64,000 bases of DNA from an uncultured Lentibacter sp. (lineage in GTDB: Bacteria > Pseudomonadota > Alphaproteobacteria > Rhodobacterales > Rhodobacteraceae). The translations under genes were made by a program, and so were the position numbers. The stretch covers positions 62,001 to 126,000 of the forward strand of contig NZ_CAKZKL010000007.1 in NCBI RefSeq assembly GCF_937123735.1, given 5' to 3'. Below, piece by piece: positions 1-9,016 of this stretch. A model generated the notes under the pieces. It was given only the letters and a program-made list of their open reading frames with translations, was not told the origin of the DNA and searched no databases. Every line of letters begins with the position of its first letter. Positions within the stretch are counted from its first letter, which is position 1.

Positions 1-233
1 CCGCCGCCGCTGCGCCCTTTATCGCCCTGGGCGACATCCGCCTGCTTCTGGCGCTCTATGCCGCCAATCTGGCCGCCGCGTTGCTCACCCACCGCCTCGC
101 CAAACACAGCCCCCTGCGCCACCTCGCGCCCGAGTGGAAAAGCTGGGCCGCCAGTCCCGAATTTCCCATGGGTTTCAGCCTCGGCGGCACGCTCGCACTC
201 TATCTGGCTCTGGGCACGGTCCTGGGCCAATAG
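1..233 (+). CDS. C-terminal end of an A24-type prepilin peptidase-like membrane protein (5' end outside window)
   Basis: An open frame enters from the left edge and stops with TAG at 231-233, leaving about 76 residues. It contains two hydrophobic stretches (FIALGDIRLLLALYAANLAA near the start and GGTLALYLALGTVLG at the end). They are joined by a short basic and aromatic loop and the end motif FPMGFSLGGTLALYLALG. This resembles the last two membrane helices of CpaA/TadV-type prepilin peptidases, whose closing helix follows a P-x-G-x-x-L pattern. The catalytic aspartates would lie upstream, outside the window, so the assignment rests on the tail alone. It lies 129 nt ahead of the AAA ATPase on the same strand. 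Confidence 0.5.
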   Translation, partial: AAAAPFIALGDIRLLLALYAANLAAALLTHRLAKHSPLRHLAPEWKSWAASPEFPMGFSLGGTLALYLALGTVLGQ

Positions 234-362
234 GCGCAAAAACCGCGCCCCAAGGCCCGATCACCACAATCTTTCCATATTTTCTGCACTTTGTTCTGCC
301 AATCTGCACACAACGGCCCCCACCCAAGGGCTCCCCTACCCCTATGCAGATTTGAGGCCCGC

Positions 363-1670
363 ATGACACTCCAACCCACCGCCATCATGGCGCCACCGCC
401 GCCCAAAACCCTGACGGAAATGCAACTTCCGGTGGTGATGATGCGCGATATTGCCCTCAAAACCATGTTTCGCAAGAACATCACCGAGGTGAGCGCCCTG
501 GCCAGCGCCCTCTGCCTGCCCCGCCAGGTGACCCAGGAGCTGGTCGACCTTGCGCGCGAAAACAAACTGTTGGAGGCCACCGGAACACTCAACGCCGGGT
601 CGGGCAACGAAATGGGCTACCAGCTCACCGAGGCCGGCAAATCGCGCACGCTGGATGCGCTGTCGCAGTCTGAATACTTCGGGGCCATGCCGGTTCCGCT
701 CGATGTCTATCGCGCCCAGATCAAGCGCCAGTCGATCCGCAACATCCAGGTCACGCGCGCGCAGCTTACCGGGGCCATGGGCCATCTCATCCTCCCCGAG
801 GATCTGCTCAACCACCTTGGCCCGGCCGTTTCTGCGGGGCGCTCCATCCTGATGTATGGCCCCCCCGGCAACGGCAAATCCTCCATCTCCAACGGCATCC
901 GCGATGCCATGGGCGATAAGGTCTTTGTGCCGCGCGCCATAGAATATGCCGGCCAGGTGATCACCGTCTATGATCCGATCGTGCACACCGCCGCCCCTGA
1001 AGAGGCCGAAGACCCAAACGCCCTGCGCCGGCGGGTGAGCTTTGACACCCGCTATGTCAAATGCGACCGCCCCACAGTGATCACCGGCGGCGAGCTCTCG
1101 CTTGATATGCTCGATCTGGTCTACAACCCCACAGCGCGCACCTATCAGGCACCACTCCAGCTCAAATCCACCGGCGGTATCTTCATCGTCGACGATTTGG
1201 GCCGCCAGAAGGAATCGCCTCAAGCGCTGATCAACCGCTGGATCGTTCCGCTCGAAGAGGGCAAGGACATCCTCGCGCTGCAATCGGGCGAGAAATTCGA
1301 GGTGCCCTTTGACACGCTGGTGATTTTTTCCACCAACTTTCACCCCAACGAGATTTTCGATCAGGCCGCCCTGCGCCGGATCTTCTTCAAAATCAAGATC
1401 GACGGCCCCGATCAGGAAAATTTCCTCAAGATCTTCGCCATGGTTGCACGCGCCAAGAAAATGGAACTCAACGAAGCCGCCTTGCTGCACCTGCTCAAGG
1501 TCAAATACCCGACGATTGGCAACGTCTACGCCAATTACCAGCCGGGCTTTCTGATTGATCAGATGCGCGCCATCTGTGATTTCGAGGGCATCCCCTACAA
1601 GATGTCCCCCGAGCTGATCGACCGCGCCTGGGCCAATATGTTTGTCAAAGACGAAAAGATCGTCTGCTAA
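363..1670 (+). CDS. AAA-family ATPase, cytoplasmic, function unassigned
   Basis: A 435-aa protein if started at the ATG at 363, where TTGAGG precedes it; the frame is open back to 291 but that extension is low-complexity. The N-terminal part (about 1-150) is helical and resembles a winged helix, with a Leu/Ala-rich segment. The ATPase core has a Walker A motif GPPGNGKS (about 166-173), a Walker B FIVDDLG (about 274-280) and a sensor-1-like STNFHP. Proteins of this shape in Rhodobacteraceae are annotated only as ATPases, sometimes near Tad pilus genes, which would agree with the prepilin-peptidase-like gene upstream. That link is inference. No partner or substrate is visible. Confidence 0.8.
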   Translation: MTLQPTAIMAPPPPKTLTEMQLPVVMMRDIALKTMFRKNITEVSALASALCLPRQVTQELVDLARENKLLEATGTLNAGSGNEMGYQLTEAGKSRTLDALSQSEYFGAMPVPLDVYRAQIKRQSIRNIQVTRAQLTGAMGHLILPEDLLNHLGPAVSAGRSILMYGPPGNGKSSISNGIRDAMGDKVFVPRAIEYAGQVITVYDPIVHTAAPEEAEDPNALRRRVSFDTRYVKCDRPTVITGGELSLDMLDLVYNPTARTYQAPLQLKSTGGIFIVDDLGRQKESPQALINRWIVPLEEGKDILALQSGEKFEVPFDTLVIFSTNFHPNEIFDQAALRRIFFKIKIDGPDQENFLKIFAMVARAKKMELNEAALLHLLKVKYPTIGNVYANYQPGFLIDQMRAICDFEGIPYKMSPELIDRAWANMFVKDEKIVC

Positions 1671-1697
1671 ACCGCCTGCGCCCGCCGGGCCGCTGTC

Positions 1698-2588
1698 TCA
1701 CGCGGTCAGACCCTCCGGCTCGGCCAACCCGTTGGCACGGCACGCCGCTGTCACCGTATTGGCCAGCAAGCAGGCAATGGTCATCGGCCCCACACCGCCC
1801 GGCACAGGGGTGATCGCCCCGGCCACGGCGGCGCAGCTTGCAAAGTCCACATCGCCAACAAGCTTGGTCTTGCCGTCGCGCTCGATGCGGTTGATGCCCA
1901 CATCAATCACCGTCGCCCCCGGCTTGATCCAATCGCCCGGCACCATCTCGGGCCGCCCGACAGCGGCCACAACAATATCCGCACGGCGCACCACATCGGC
2001 CAAGTCTTTCGTGCGGCTATGTGCAATCGTCACCGTGCAGCTGTCGCCGAGCAAAAGCTGCGCCATGGGCTTGCCGACGATGTTTGACCGTCCGATGACA
2101 ACCGCATCCATCCCGCTCAAAGAGCCGTGATGGTCGCGCAGCATCATCAGGCAGCCCAGCGGTGTGCAAGGCACCATGCTCTTCTGCCCCGTGCCAAGCA
2201 GGCCGACGTTGGAGATATGAAACCCGTCCACATCCTTGGCCGGGTCAATCGAGTTGATCACAAGGTCTTCGTTCAAATGCTTGGGCAAAGGCAGCTGCAC
2301 GAGAATACCGTGAATGTCTGGGTCCGCGTTGAGCCGCGCAATCAGCGCCAGCAAATCCGCCTCGGAGGTCTCCACATCCAGCTTGTGCTCGACAGATTTC
2401 ATCCCGACTTCAACGGTCATCTTGCCTTTGGAGCGCACATAGACCTGGCTCGCAGGGTCTTCGCCCACCAGCACAACAGCCAAACCCGGCGTGATGCCGT
2501 GCCCGTCTTTCAGGCGGCTCACATGCCCCGCCACCTTCTCGCGCACTTTGCCCGCAAAGGCCTTCCCGTCAATAATCGTCGCGCTCAT
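1698..2588 (-). CDS. folD: Bifunctional methylene-THF dehydrogenase / methenyl-THF cyclohydrolase
   Basis: Interconverts 5,10-methylene-THF, methenyl-THF and 10-formyl-THF with NADP in the cytosolic one-carbon pool. The protein is 296 aa, the usual FolD length. The catalytic Y50 and K54 sit in VYVRSKGK. Family signatures [24 protein letters not shown] (cofactor domain) and [11 protein letters not shown] near the C-terminus are all present. The next gene upstream on the same strand is fhs, which makes 10-formyl-THF, so the two form a one-carbon pair. They are separated by about 140 nt packed with small palindromes. Confidence 0.96.
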   Translation of the reverse strand: MSATIIDGKAFAGKVREKVAGHVSRLKDGHGITPGLAVVLVGEDPASQVYVRSKGKMTVEVGMKSVEHKLDVETSEADLLALIARLNADPDIHGILVQLPLPKHLNEDLVINSIDPAKDVDGFHISNVGLLGTGQKSMVPCTPLGCLMMLRDHHGSLSGMDAVVIGRSNIVGKPMAQLLLGDSCTVTIAHSRTKDLADVVRRADIVVAAVGRPEMVPGDWIKPGATVIDVGINRIERDGKTKLVGDVDFASCAAVAGAITPVPGGVGPMTIACLLANTVTAACRANGLAEPEGLTA

Positions 2589-2612
2589 GCCGCCCTCTTT
2601 TCTTTACAGTTT

Positions 2613-2724
2613 CGGTGCGCGCAAAGCGCACACCCTACAGCCCTAACCCCTCGGATACACATTCACAGCGCACCCCTTACAACCGCATCCCGTAGGGTGC
2701 GCATTCACTGCGCACCCCTTTTTT
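2613..2724. repeat. Cluster of REP-like palindromic units between folD and fhs
   Basis: Two palindromes occur in opposite orientation: GTGCGC-GCAAA-GCGCAC (2615-2631) followed by ACCCTAC, and GTAGGGTGCGCA (2692-2703) with TTCAC loop and TGCGCACCC (2709-2717) followed by six T. A third partial copy, ATTCACAGCGCACCCCTTA (2661-2679), repeats the right half of the second unit. The T-run would make the second hairpin a terminator on the plus strand, but both neighbouring genes are on the minus strand. A dispersed palindromic element is therefore more likely than a simple terminator. Confidence 0.6.
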
Positions 2725-2728
2725 GGCC

Positions 2729-4405
2729 TCAGAACAAACCTTCAATCTCGCCCGCGTCATTCAGGCGGATTGTCTCCGCTGCAGGCACCCGTGGCAAGCC
2801 CGGCATGGTCATAATCTCACCACAGACCACCACAATGAAACCCGCCCCCGCGCTCAGGCGCACTTCGCGCACCGGCACAGAGTGCCCCGTCGGCGCGCCG
2901 CGCAGGTTCGGATCGGTCGAGAAGCTATACTGCGTCTTGGCCATACAGACAGGCAGGTCGCCATAGCCCTGCTCTTCCCAGAGCTTGAGCTGGTCCCGGA
3001 TCTTCTTATCCGCAATCACCTCGTCCGCACGATAAATCCCCTTGGCAATCCGCTCGATCTTCTCAAAGAGCGGCATGGCGTCCGGATACAGCGGGGCAAA
3101 CTGGCTCGCGCCACTGTCGGCCACTTCCGCCACTTTCTTGGCCAGCTCCGCACTGCCCTTGGAGCCGAACTCCCAGTGCTGGCTGACAATCGCTTCCGAG
3201 CCCTGGCTCTTCACATAGTCTTTCACAGCCTGCACCTCGGCCTCGGTGTCGGTGACAAAATGGTTGATCGCCACGACAACCGGCACACCAAAGCTCTTGA
3301 GGTTGCCAATATGGCGGCCAAGGTTGGCGCAGCCCTTCTCCACAGCGGCCACATTCTCGCCGCCCAGATCGGCTTTCGCCACGCCGCCGTTCATCTTCAT
3401 CGCGCGCACAGTGGCCACAAGCACCACACAGTCAGGCGCAAGCCCGGCTTTGCGGCACTTGATGTTCATGAATTTTTCCGCGCCCAAGTCAGCGCCAAAG
3501 CCCGCCTCGGTCACAACATAATCCGCCAGCTTCAACGCCGTCTTGGTTGCAATCACCGAGTTACAGCCATGCGCAATATTGGCAAATGGCCCGCCATGCA
3601 CAAAGGCCGGGTTGTTTTCCAGCGTCTGCACAAGGTTTGGCTGCATGGCATCCTTGAGCAAGACAGTCATCGCGCCTTCGGCCTTGATATCGCGGGCAAA
3701 CACAGGGCTGCGGTCGCGGCGATAAGCCACGATCATATTGCCCAAACGCGCCTCAAGGTCCTTCAAGTCATTGGCCAGACAGAGGATCGCCATCACCTCG
3801 GAAGCCACGGTGATGTCAAACCCGTCTTCGCGCGCAAAGCCGTTGGAGACGCCACCCAGCGACGAGGTGATCTGGCGCAAGGAGCGGTCGTTCATATCCA
3901 CCACCCGGCGCCATGTGACACGGCGCGTGTCAATACCCGCCTCATTGCCCCAATAAATGTGGTTGTCCAGCATCGCGCTCAACAGCGAATGCGCTGACGT
4001 AATCGCATGAAAATCGCCGGTGAAATGCAGGTTCATATCCTCCATCGGCACAACCTGCGCATAACCGCCGCCCGCGGCCCCGCCCTTCATGCCAAAGTTC
4101 GGCCCAAGGCTCGCCTCGCGGATACAAACCATGGCCTTCTTGCCAATCGCATTGAGCCCGTCGCCAAGCCCCACAGTCGTCGTGGTCTTGCCCTCGCCCG
4201 CAGGCGTCGGGTTGATCGCCGTCACAAGAATAAGCTTGCCGGTCTTCTTCTCCTGCACCGAGTTGATAAACGCCTGGCTCACCTTGGCCTTGTCGTGGCC
4301 GTAAGGCAGCAGATGCTCCGCCGCAATCCCGAGCGTCTCGCCGATCTCCATAATCGGGCGCTTCTTGGCCGCGCGGGCAATTTCAATGTCTGACTTGTAG
4401 CTCAT
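2729..4405 (-). CDS. fhs: Formate--tetrahydrofolate ligase
   Basis: ATP-dependent synthesis of 10-formyl-THF from formate and THF. The protein is 558 aa from the ATG at 4405, the family's normal size. The frame stays open to 4486, but the added residues are unlike the family and [13 protein letters not shown] is a typical start. The nucleotide-binding loop [14 protein letters not shown], the [19 protein letters not shown] segment and the [14 protein letters not shown] signature are clear. It lies upstream of folD on the same strand, consistent with formate assimilation into the one-carbon pool. Confidence 0.96.
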   Translation of the reverse strand: MSYKSDIEIARAAKKRPIMEIGETLGIAAEHLLPYGHDKAKVSQAFINSVQEKKTGKLILVTAINPTPAGEGKTTTTVGLGDGLNAIGKKAMVCIREASLGPNFGMKGGAAGGGYAQVVPMEDMNLHFTGDFHAITSAHSLLSAMLDNHIYWGNEAGIDTRRVTWRRVVDMNDRSLRQITSSLGGVSNGFAREDGFDITVASEVMAILCLANDLKDLEARLGNMIVAYRRDRSPVFARDIKAEGAMTVLLKDAMQPNLVQTLENNPAFVHGGPFANIAHGCNSVIATKTALKLADYVVTEAGFGADLGAEKFMNIKCRKAGLAPDCVVLVATVRAMKMNGGVAKADLGGENVAAVEKGCANLGRHIGNLKSFGVPVVVAINHFVTDTEAEVQAVKDYVKSQGSEAIVSQHWEFGSKGSAELAKKVAEVADSGASQFAPLYPDAMPLFEKIERIAKGIYRADEVIADKKIRDQLKLWEEQGYGDLPVCMAKTQYSFSTDPNLRGAPTGHSVPVREVRLSAGAGFIVVVCGEIMTMPGLPRVPAAETIRLNDAGEIEGLF

Positions 4406-4538
4406 AGCGGAGTCCCTTTTCCATCCGGCTTCTCTTAACGCCCTTCTATCGGCCCCGCCCGCGCCGCGGCGCGCGGAATCCGACATTTCCCAAGCTCAGA
4501 GCGGCGGGATGTCGCAGCCCGCGTCGCCTATCGGAAAC

Positions 4539-5138
4539 TCATGTGGCCCTTGCGCGGTCCAGATGCGGCCAAACCGGCTGGTCCGGCACATGCAGCACAA
4601 GCTCATCGCCCAGCGCAATCTCCCCGCCATGCTCCACCCAGGCGGTCACACCCCGCCGCCCCCTTGCCGCCGGCTTGAAGGCGCGGCCATAACCTTCATG
4701 CTCGGCCTCAACCTCCTTGGCAGGGTAAATGCAGGGGCGGTTCTCCATATCAATCACAAGCACAGCCCCCGAGGGCGCCTGCAACCGTGAAGACGGCGGC
4801 ACATGGGTAAAATCGGGAATCCCTTCAATCACCAGCGAAGCCCCCAAATGCTCCGGCTGAAGCGTCTCAAGCCGCATCTCGGCGGCAATCGCCGCCATCT
4901 CCTCAACAGACAGCACCGAAAGCTGGCGCACATTGGCAATCTCGGTGCCGCGCTCATATTGCGTGCTCACACGGCTGCACGCGGGCCGCGTCAGCCCGCC
5001 ATGGGCCTCGCCCTCAAGCCCCGCAAATGTCAGCATGGCCCGCTCAAGCGCAGCCGAGCGCAGCCCCGCCGCGCGGTCTTCCACACGGCCAATCCATTTG
5101 ATCACAGCGCTAAACTCTGTCGGTTTCAAAGCAGGCAT
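4539..5138 (-). CDS. MOSC domain-containing protein
   Basis: A 199-aa protein reading as a single MOSC domain. The conserved cysteine lies in the segment DMENRPCIYPAKEVE (about residues 128-142), where the molybdenum-cofactor sulfurase C-terminal family keeps its invariant Cys. It is followed by the GRRGVTAWVEHGGEIALGDE strand region usual for the fold. Such stand-alone MOSC proteins handle sulfur or Moco-related ligands, but the substrate cannot be told from sequence. It is transcribed away from fhs with about 130 nt between them and ends the minus-strand block that starts at the motor genes. Confidence 0.85.
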   Translation of the reverse strand: MPALKPTEFSAVIKWIGRVEDRAAGLRSAALERAMLTFAGLEGEAHGGLTRPACSRVSTQYERGTEIANVRQLSVLSVEEMAAIAAEMRLETLQPEHLGASLVIEGIPDFTHVPPSSRLQAPSGAVLVIDMENRPCIYPAKEVEAEHEGYGRAFKPAARGRRGVTAWVEHGGEIALGDELVLHVPDQPVWPHLDRARAT

Positions 5139-5203
5139 ACCACCCTCCCAAAATATCTGCCGCCAAGCTGCCCCGCCCCAAACACAAAAACAACCCGCTC
5201 TTT

Positions 5204-5247
5204 CTTATTGCTAGAAATATCCCGGGGGCGTGGGGGCTGGCCCCCAC
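5204..5247 (-). repeat. Dispersed-type intergenic element with GC hairpin downstream of the MotB-like gene
   Basis: GTGGGGG (5230-5236), CTGG loop, CCCCCAC (5241-5247) forms a perfect 7-bp hairpin. On the minus strand it is followed by GCCCCCGGGATATTTCTAGC. The position just past the 3' end of the MotB-like gene fits a transcription end. The A/T part (TTCTTATTGCTAGAAATATCC) is similar in layout to the repeated motif at 14016 and 44103. Confidence 0.45.
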
Positions 5248-5325
5248 ATAGTCAGGGTTTGGGGCAGCACCGGCCTGCGTGGCCTGAACGCAATCAAACC
5301 TGAGCAGCGCAGCTGCACCACTGGC

Positions 5326-7044
5326 TCACTTCTCGGTCAGCTTCAGCTCGATGCGCCGGTTCTGCGCGCGCGCCTCAGCCGAGTTGCCGGTCGCTATGGG
5401 CTGATACTGCCCAAAACCGTTGGCGCTCAGCCGCTCCGGCGGGATGCCCAGCGCGCTCACCATATGGCGCACCACAGAGAGCGCCCGCGCCTGGCTCAAC
5501 TCCCAGTTGTCGGCAAATTCGCCGGTGCCTGAAAGCGGCACATTGTCGGTGTGCCCGTCCACACGGATCACCCAGTCCAGCTCGCTCGGAATTTCCCCGG
5601 CCACATTGCGCAGGATCTCGGCAATCTTGGCCAGCTCGCCCTGCCCTGCGCGGCTCAGGCTGGCCTGCCCCTGCGCAAACAGCACCTCGGAGGAGAACAC
5701 AAACCTGTCCCCGACAATCCGCACACCCTCCTGCGCGCCGATCACATCGCGCAAACGCCCGAAAAATTCGCTGCGGTAGCGCTCAAGGTTCTGCTTCTCC
5801 GCCTCCAGCCGCGCGCGCTCGGCCTCTTCCAGCTCGCGCCGCTTGCGCTCTTCGGCGGCGGCGCGCGCCAAGGCGGCGTTCAGGTCCTGCCCCAGATTGG
5901 TGAGCTGGATCTCGCTCGCCGCGTCGCGCTCCTTGTAGTCGTCAATAATCGCCTGAAGGCTGCCCAGCTGCGCGCGCAGCGCCGCCACCTGCTGGTTGAG
6001 CAGGGCCTGCGCACGCAGCGCCTCGGCCGAACGCGCCTCTTCCTGCGCAAGCGCGGCATTGGCCTGCGCCAAAAGCACAGCCCGCGCCTCTGTCTCGCTC
6101 AGCGTCTCCCCGAGCGCCCCCTCAAGCGCAAGCTTTTCGGCCAGAGCCTGCGCCAGCCGCGCCCGCAAATCCGCGCTCATCTCGGCCTGCGCCGCAGCAT
6201 CGGCTTCAGCCTCCAGCACCATCGCTGCAATTCGCTCGCCAAGCGCCTGCTGTGACGCCTCCGCGGCCGCCAAAAGCGTGAGTGTCTCTTCTGCATCCCG
6301 GCGCGCCGCCTCCAGCGCCAGGGTCATCGCGGTCAGCTCGGTGTCAGCCGTCGCAAGCTTTGCACGCAAAGCCTCTGCGGCGGCCACCTCCAGCGCGCGG
6401 GCCGCCTCTTCTGCGCTCAGTTGGGTCTTGACGCGGTCAAGCGCCGCATCCTGCGCGGCCACCTCGGCTTCGGCAGCGGCAATCACCGCCTCCAAAGCCG
6501 CTTTCTGCGTGCTCAAATCCGCCGTTTGCGCCCGCAAGGCCGCAGCCTCGCTTTCTGCGCGGTCGCGCTCGGCCAGAAGGCTCGCCACCTGCGCCTCAAA
6601 GCCGGTGATCTCAGCCCGCGCCGCACTCAGGGCCTCCTCTTGCGTGAGCGCCTCGCTGCGCAGCACGGCAATCCGCGCCTCTGCCGCGCTCAAGGCCGCA
6701 TCCTGCGCAGCCACATCGGCCCGCAGGCTGGCAATCAGCGCCGCTTGCGCGCCCGCGCGGCTGCGCGCGGCGTCGAGCGTTGTGCCCAGCTCGGCCACCC
6801 GCGCCTCAAGCCCTGTGCTCTTGCGCTGCTCAAGCCCCAGCGCCTGCGCCAGCTTGGCAATTTCGGAGTTGAGCTGGTTGAGTTCGTTTTCCTGCCCGGT
6901 GATGGTTTCACGCAAGACAAATTGCACCACCATGAAAATGGTCAGCACAAACATCAGAACAAGCAAAAGCCCCGTCATCGCATCGACAAACCCGGGCCAG
7001 ATCGCGGCCTGAAAGCGCTGCCCTGTGCGGCGGGAAAGCGCCAT
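5326..7044 (-). CDS. MotB/OmpA-type peptidoglycan-binding protein with long coiled coil
   Basis: A 572-aa protein with three parts. A membrane helix lies near residues 20-46 (AMTGLLLVLMFVLTIFMVVQ, starting with the F-V-D-A-M-T-G-L motif typical of MotB/ExbD-like partners). A very long Ala/Glu/Leu-rich coiled coil runs from about 47 to 420. A C-terminal OmpA domain contains RVDGHTDNVPL and the NRRIELKL ending. The Asp in the membrane helix would be the proton-coupling residue. It follows the MotA/TolQ-like gene by 3 nt, so the two almost certainly form one inner-membrane complex anchored to the cell wall. Similar pairs are common in Rhodobacteraceae and have no settled function. Confidence 0.85.
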   Translation of the reverse strand: MALSRRTGQRFQAAIWPGFVDAMTGLLLVLMFVLTIFMVVQFVLRETITGQENELNQLNSEIAKLAQALGLEQRKSTGLEARVAELGTTLDAARSRAGAQAALIASLRADVAAQDAALSAAEARIAVLRSEALTQEEALSAARAEITGFEAQVASLLAERDRAESEAAALRAQTADLSTQKAALEAVIAAAEAEVAAQDAALDRVKTQLSAEEAARALEVAAAEALRAKLATADTELTAMTLALEAARRDAEETLTLLAAAEASQQALGERIAAMVLEAEADAAAQAEMSADLRARLAQALAEKLALEGALGETLSETEARAVLLAQANAALAQEEARSAEALRAQALLNQQVAALRAQLGSLQAIIDDYKERDAASEIQLTNLGQDLNAALARAAAEERKRRELEEAERARLEAEKQNLERYRSEFFGRLRDVIGAQEGVRIVGDRFVFSSEVLFAQGQASLSRAGQGELAKIAEILRNVAGEIPSELDWVIRVDGHTDNVPLSGTGEFADNWELSQARALSVVRHMVSALGIPPERLSANGFGQYQPIATGNSAEARAQNRRIELKLTEK

Positions 7045-7047
7045 GGC

Positions 7048-8343
7048 CTAGCTCCCGTCCTCGGGCCGCCGCGCGCGCAGCACCTCAGGCGACTGTGCTG
7101 GCTGTGCTGGCTGTGGCTGGTCTGGATGTTCAGGCTGCTGCGGCGCTTGTGGCGCTTGGGGTTGCGGGGCGGCCCGCTCGGGCGCAGGCAGGCGCAAGAC
7201 CTGCGCCAGCGCGGAAATATCCTGGCGCAGCTCGGCCATCATCTCCTGGCGCCCGGCGCTGATCTCCTCCAGAACCCGCAGCATCTGCACATCAATCGAG
7301 CGCAACCGCATCCGGCTTTCCGCGTCAATCCCCGCCTCGGTGCTGCTGCCCTCGCGCTGTTGCAGCGTCTCGATCAGCGCTTCTTGCCCCTCGGCCACAC
7401 GCATCAGCGCGCTCACGGTCGGGTTCTGATCCCCCAGCCGGAATGTCAGCCGCTCAACCGAGTCCACGAGGCTGCCGAGCTTCTGATCGACAATCGCCCG
7501 GCTCACATCGCTGTCAGTAAACATCTGCTGCAAATCTTCCATCTGCCGCGCCATATGCTCCAGAACACCGTCCAGAACGGCCACCTGACCGCCTTCTTCG
7601 CCCTCGCCGCTCGAAAAGCCCAGCCGGGTGATCGAGCTGAGCCACTCTTCCAGCTCGCGGTAAAAGCGGTTTTGCGCATGGCCCGCAAACAGCTCAAGCA
7701 AGCCCACAACAAGCGAGCCCGCAAGGCCCAGCAGCGAAGAGGCAAAGGCCACGCCCATCCCCGAAAGCTGGCTGTCCAGCCCGCTCATCAGCCGCGAAAA
7801 CACCTCAACGCCGCTCTCCCCCTCGGCGGGCGCGAGCCCACGAATGGTGTCCACAAGCGCCGGCACGGTGGTGGCAAGCCCATAGAATGTGCCCAAAAGC
7901 CCGAGAAAAATCAGCAAGCTCACAATATAACGGGTGATCTCGCGCTCTTCGTCAATCCGCTGGGACACCGAGTCCAGAATAGAGCGCGCCGAGCCAGCGC
8001 TGATCTGGCGGCCCTGCGCGCGGGTGCTGAGCAGATTGGCCAAAGGCGTGAGCAAGGAGGGCGGGCGCACCCCCTGCCGCTCGGCCACATCGGCGGCAAA
8101 AGCCTCGATCCAGCGCACCGAACGCACCATCTGGAAAATCTGCCAGAAGGTCGCCAAAACCCCCAACCCGAAGACAAACACAATAAACCCGTTGAGATAG
8201 GGGTTGGCCTCAAAGACAGGCAAAACCCGTGGCAAGGCCAGCAAGGTCACAAACCCCGCCAAGCCCAACGCCAGCAGCATCAATACAATCGGCCTTATGG
8301 GTTGTGAAAAATACAGCTCGCCCTCACGGTCCCTATGCGCCAT
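7048..8343 (-). CDS. MotA/TolQ/ExbB-type proton channel-like protein
   Basis: 431 aa from the ATG at 8343 (MAHRDREGELYF). An upstream in-frame ATG at 8382 would add 13 residues and cannot be excluded. Hydrophobic segments lie at about 20-40, 50-72, 137-165 and 195-220. The third (YIVSLLIFLGLLGTFYGLAT) carries the G-L-L-G-T-F-x-G-L pattern of the ExbB/TolQ/MotA family. The cytoplasmic tail is long, with predicted helices and a Pro/Gln-rich C-terminus (about 395-431). It is coupled to the downstream coiled-coil OmpA gene. Size and tail are larger than ExbB or TolQ. Confidence 0.85.
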   Translation of the reverse strand: MAHRDREGELYFSQPIRPIVLMLLALGLAGFVTLLALPRVLPVFEANPYLNGFIVFVFGLGVLATFWQIFQMVRSVRWIEAFAADVAERQGVRPPSLLTPLANLLSTRAQGRQISAGSARSILDSVSQRIDEEREITRYIVSLLIFLGLLGTFYGLATTVPALVDTIRGLAPAEGESGVEVFSRLMSGLDSQLSGMGVAFASSLLGLAGSLVVGLLELFAGHAQNRFYRELEEWLSSITRLGFSSGEGEEGGQVAVLDGVLEHMARQMEDLQQMFTDSDVSRAIVDQKLGSLVDSVERLTFRLGDQNPTVSALMRVAEGQEALIETLQQREGSSTEAGIDAESRMRLRSIDVQMLRVLEEISAGRQEMMAELRQDISALAQVLRLPAPERAAPQPQAPQAPQQPEHPDQPQPAQPAQSPEVLRARRPEDGS

Positions 8344-8421
8344 CTTGCCCGCTCCTGACGCGTCTTTCGATTGTCCAATCATAGGTCCATCTGCCTCTCA
8401 AGCCAAGGAAAATGCCACCGC

Positions 8422-8949
8422 TCACAGCAGCAGCTTCACACGGCCCACCAGCGCATCCAGCTCCGGGTCCGAAATGCCCAACTGGTGCAAATGCGCCGCC
8501 GTGTTGAACAGATACTCGCTGTTTGGCCCGCGCCCACCCTCGGCCCGGGCGATGATCTGCGCCTGCTCTTGCAGGTCCAGACCGCCGCAATATTGCACAT
8601 GCGCCGCGTCAATCACATAGGTCACAGCCTCCACAACCCGCCCGTCGGCCAAAGCAATCGGCAACACCCGCTCAAGATAGGCCGAGGACACAAGCTCGCG
8701 CGCGCGCAAATAGGCCAGCACAGCAGCCTCCTGCCCCTCGGGCACAGCAAAGCCAACACCATCGCAGCGCGCCCCGGCCACCTCATCCAAGGCCAACACG
8801 AGCCCGGGGGCCGCCTCACTGCCCCGATGATGGATAGAGCGCATACAAAAACTGCGCGCATAGCCCTCCAAAGTGGCCACCCGCATCTGCGAAACCTCAA
8901 ACCCCGGGTTCCAGATCAGCGACCCATACCCGAATACCCACATCGTCAT
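8422..8949 (-). CDS. ChaC-type gamma-glutamylcyclotransferase
   Basis: A 175-aa protein whose start MTMWVFGYGSLIWNPGF is the ChaC signature: the YGSL loop binds the gamma-glutamyl group. The ATG at 8949 is chosen over one 24 nt upstream because the family begins directly with this motif. The segment RARELVSSAYLERVL holds the probable catalytic glutamate. A later CGGLDLQEQAQIIARAEG stretch and the GRGPNSEYLFNTAAHL tail match the family. It is expected to release 5-oxoproline from glutathione or gamma-glutamyl peptides in the cytosol. Confidence 0.9.
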   Translation of the reverse strand: MTMWVFGYGSLIWNPGFEVSQMRVATLEGYARSFCMRSIHHRGSEAAPGLVLALDEVAGARCDGVGFAVPEGQEAAVLAYLRARELVSSAYLERVLPIALADGRVVEAVTYVIDAAHVQYCGGLDLQEQAQIIARAEGGRGPNSEYLFNTAAHLHQLGISDPELDALVGRVKLLL

Positions 8950-9016
8950 TGCTCTTGTCCCCCATGACAGCATTGCCCATAAACACCATCACCAACCTCT
9001 GGAAAAGGGTGCGCGC

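Noticed and set aside
342..1490. Long open frame of 382 codons on the minus strand opposite the AAA ATPase
   Set aside because: It lies fully inside the antisense of a gene with clear Walker motifs and its composition is what GC-rich third positions produce.
2695..2724. Simple rho-independent terminator after a plus-strand gene
   Set aside because: The T-run suits the plus strand but both flanking genes are on the minus strand, and the hairpin is part of a repeated palindromic cluster.
6421..8307. 628-codon plus-strand frame opposite the motor genes
   Set aside because: Antisense shadow of two genes with good domain evidence; the product is Arg/Gln/His-rich with no family features.
5326..8343. 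Zorya-type phage defence system
   Set aside because: Only the motor-like pair is present. No ZorC, ZorD or ZorE-like gene flanks it, and the neighbours are core metabolic genes.
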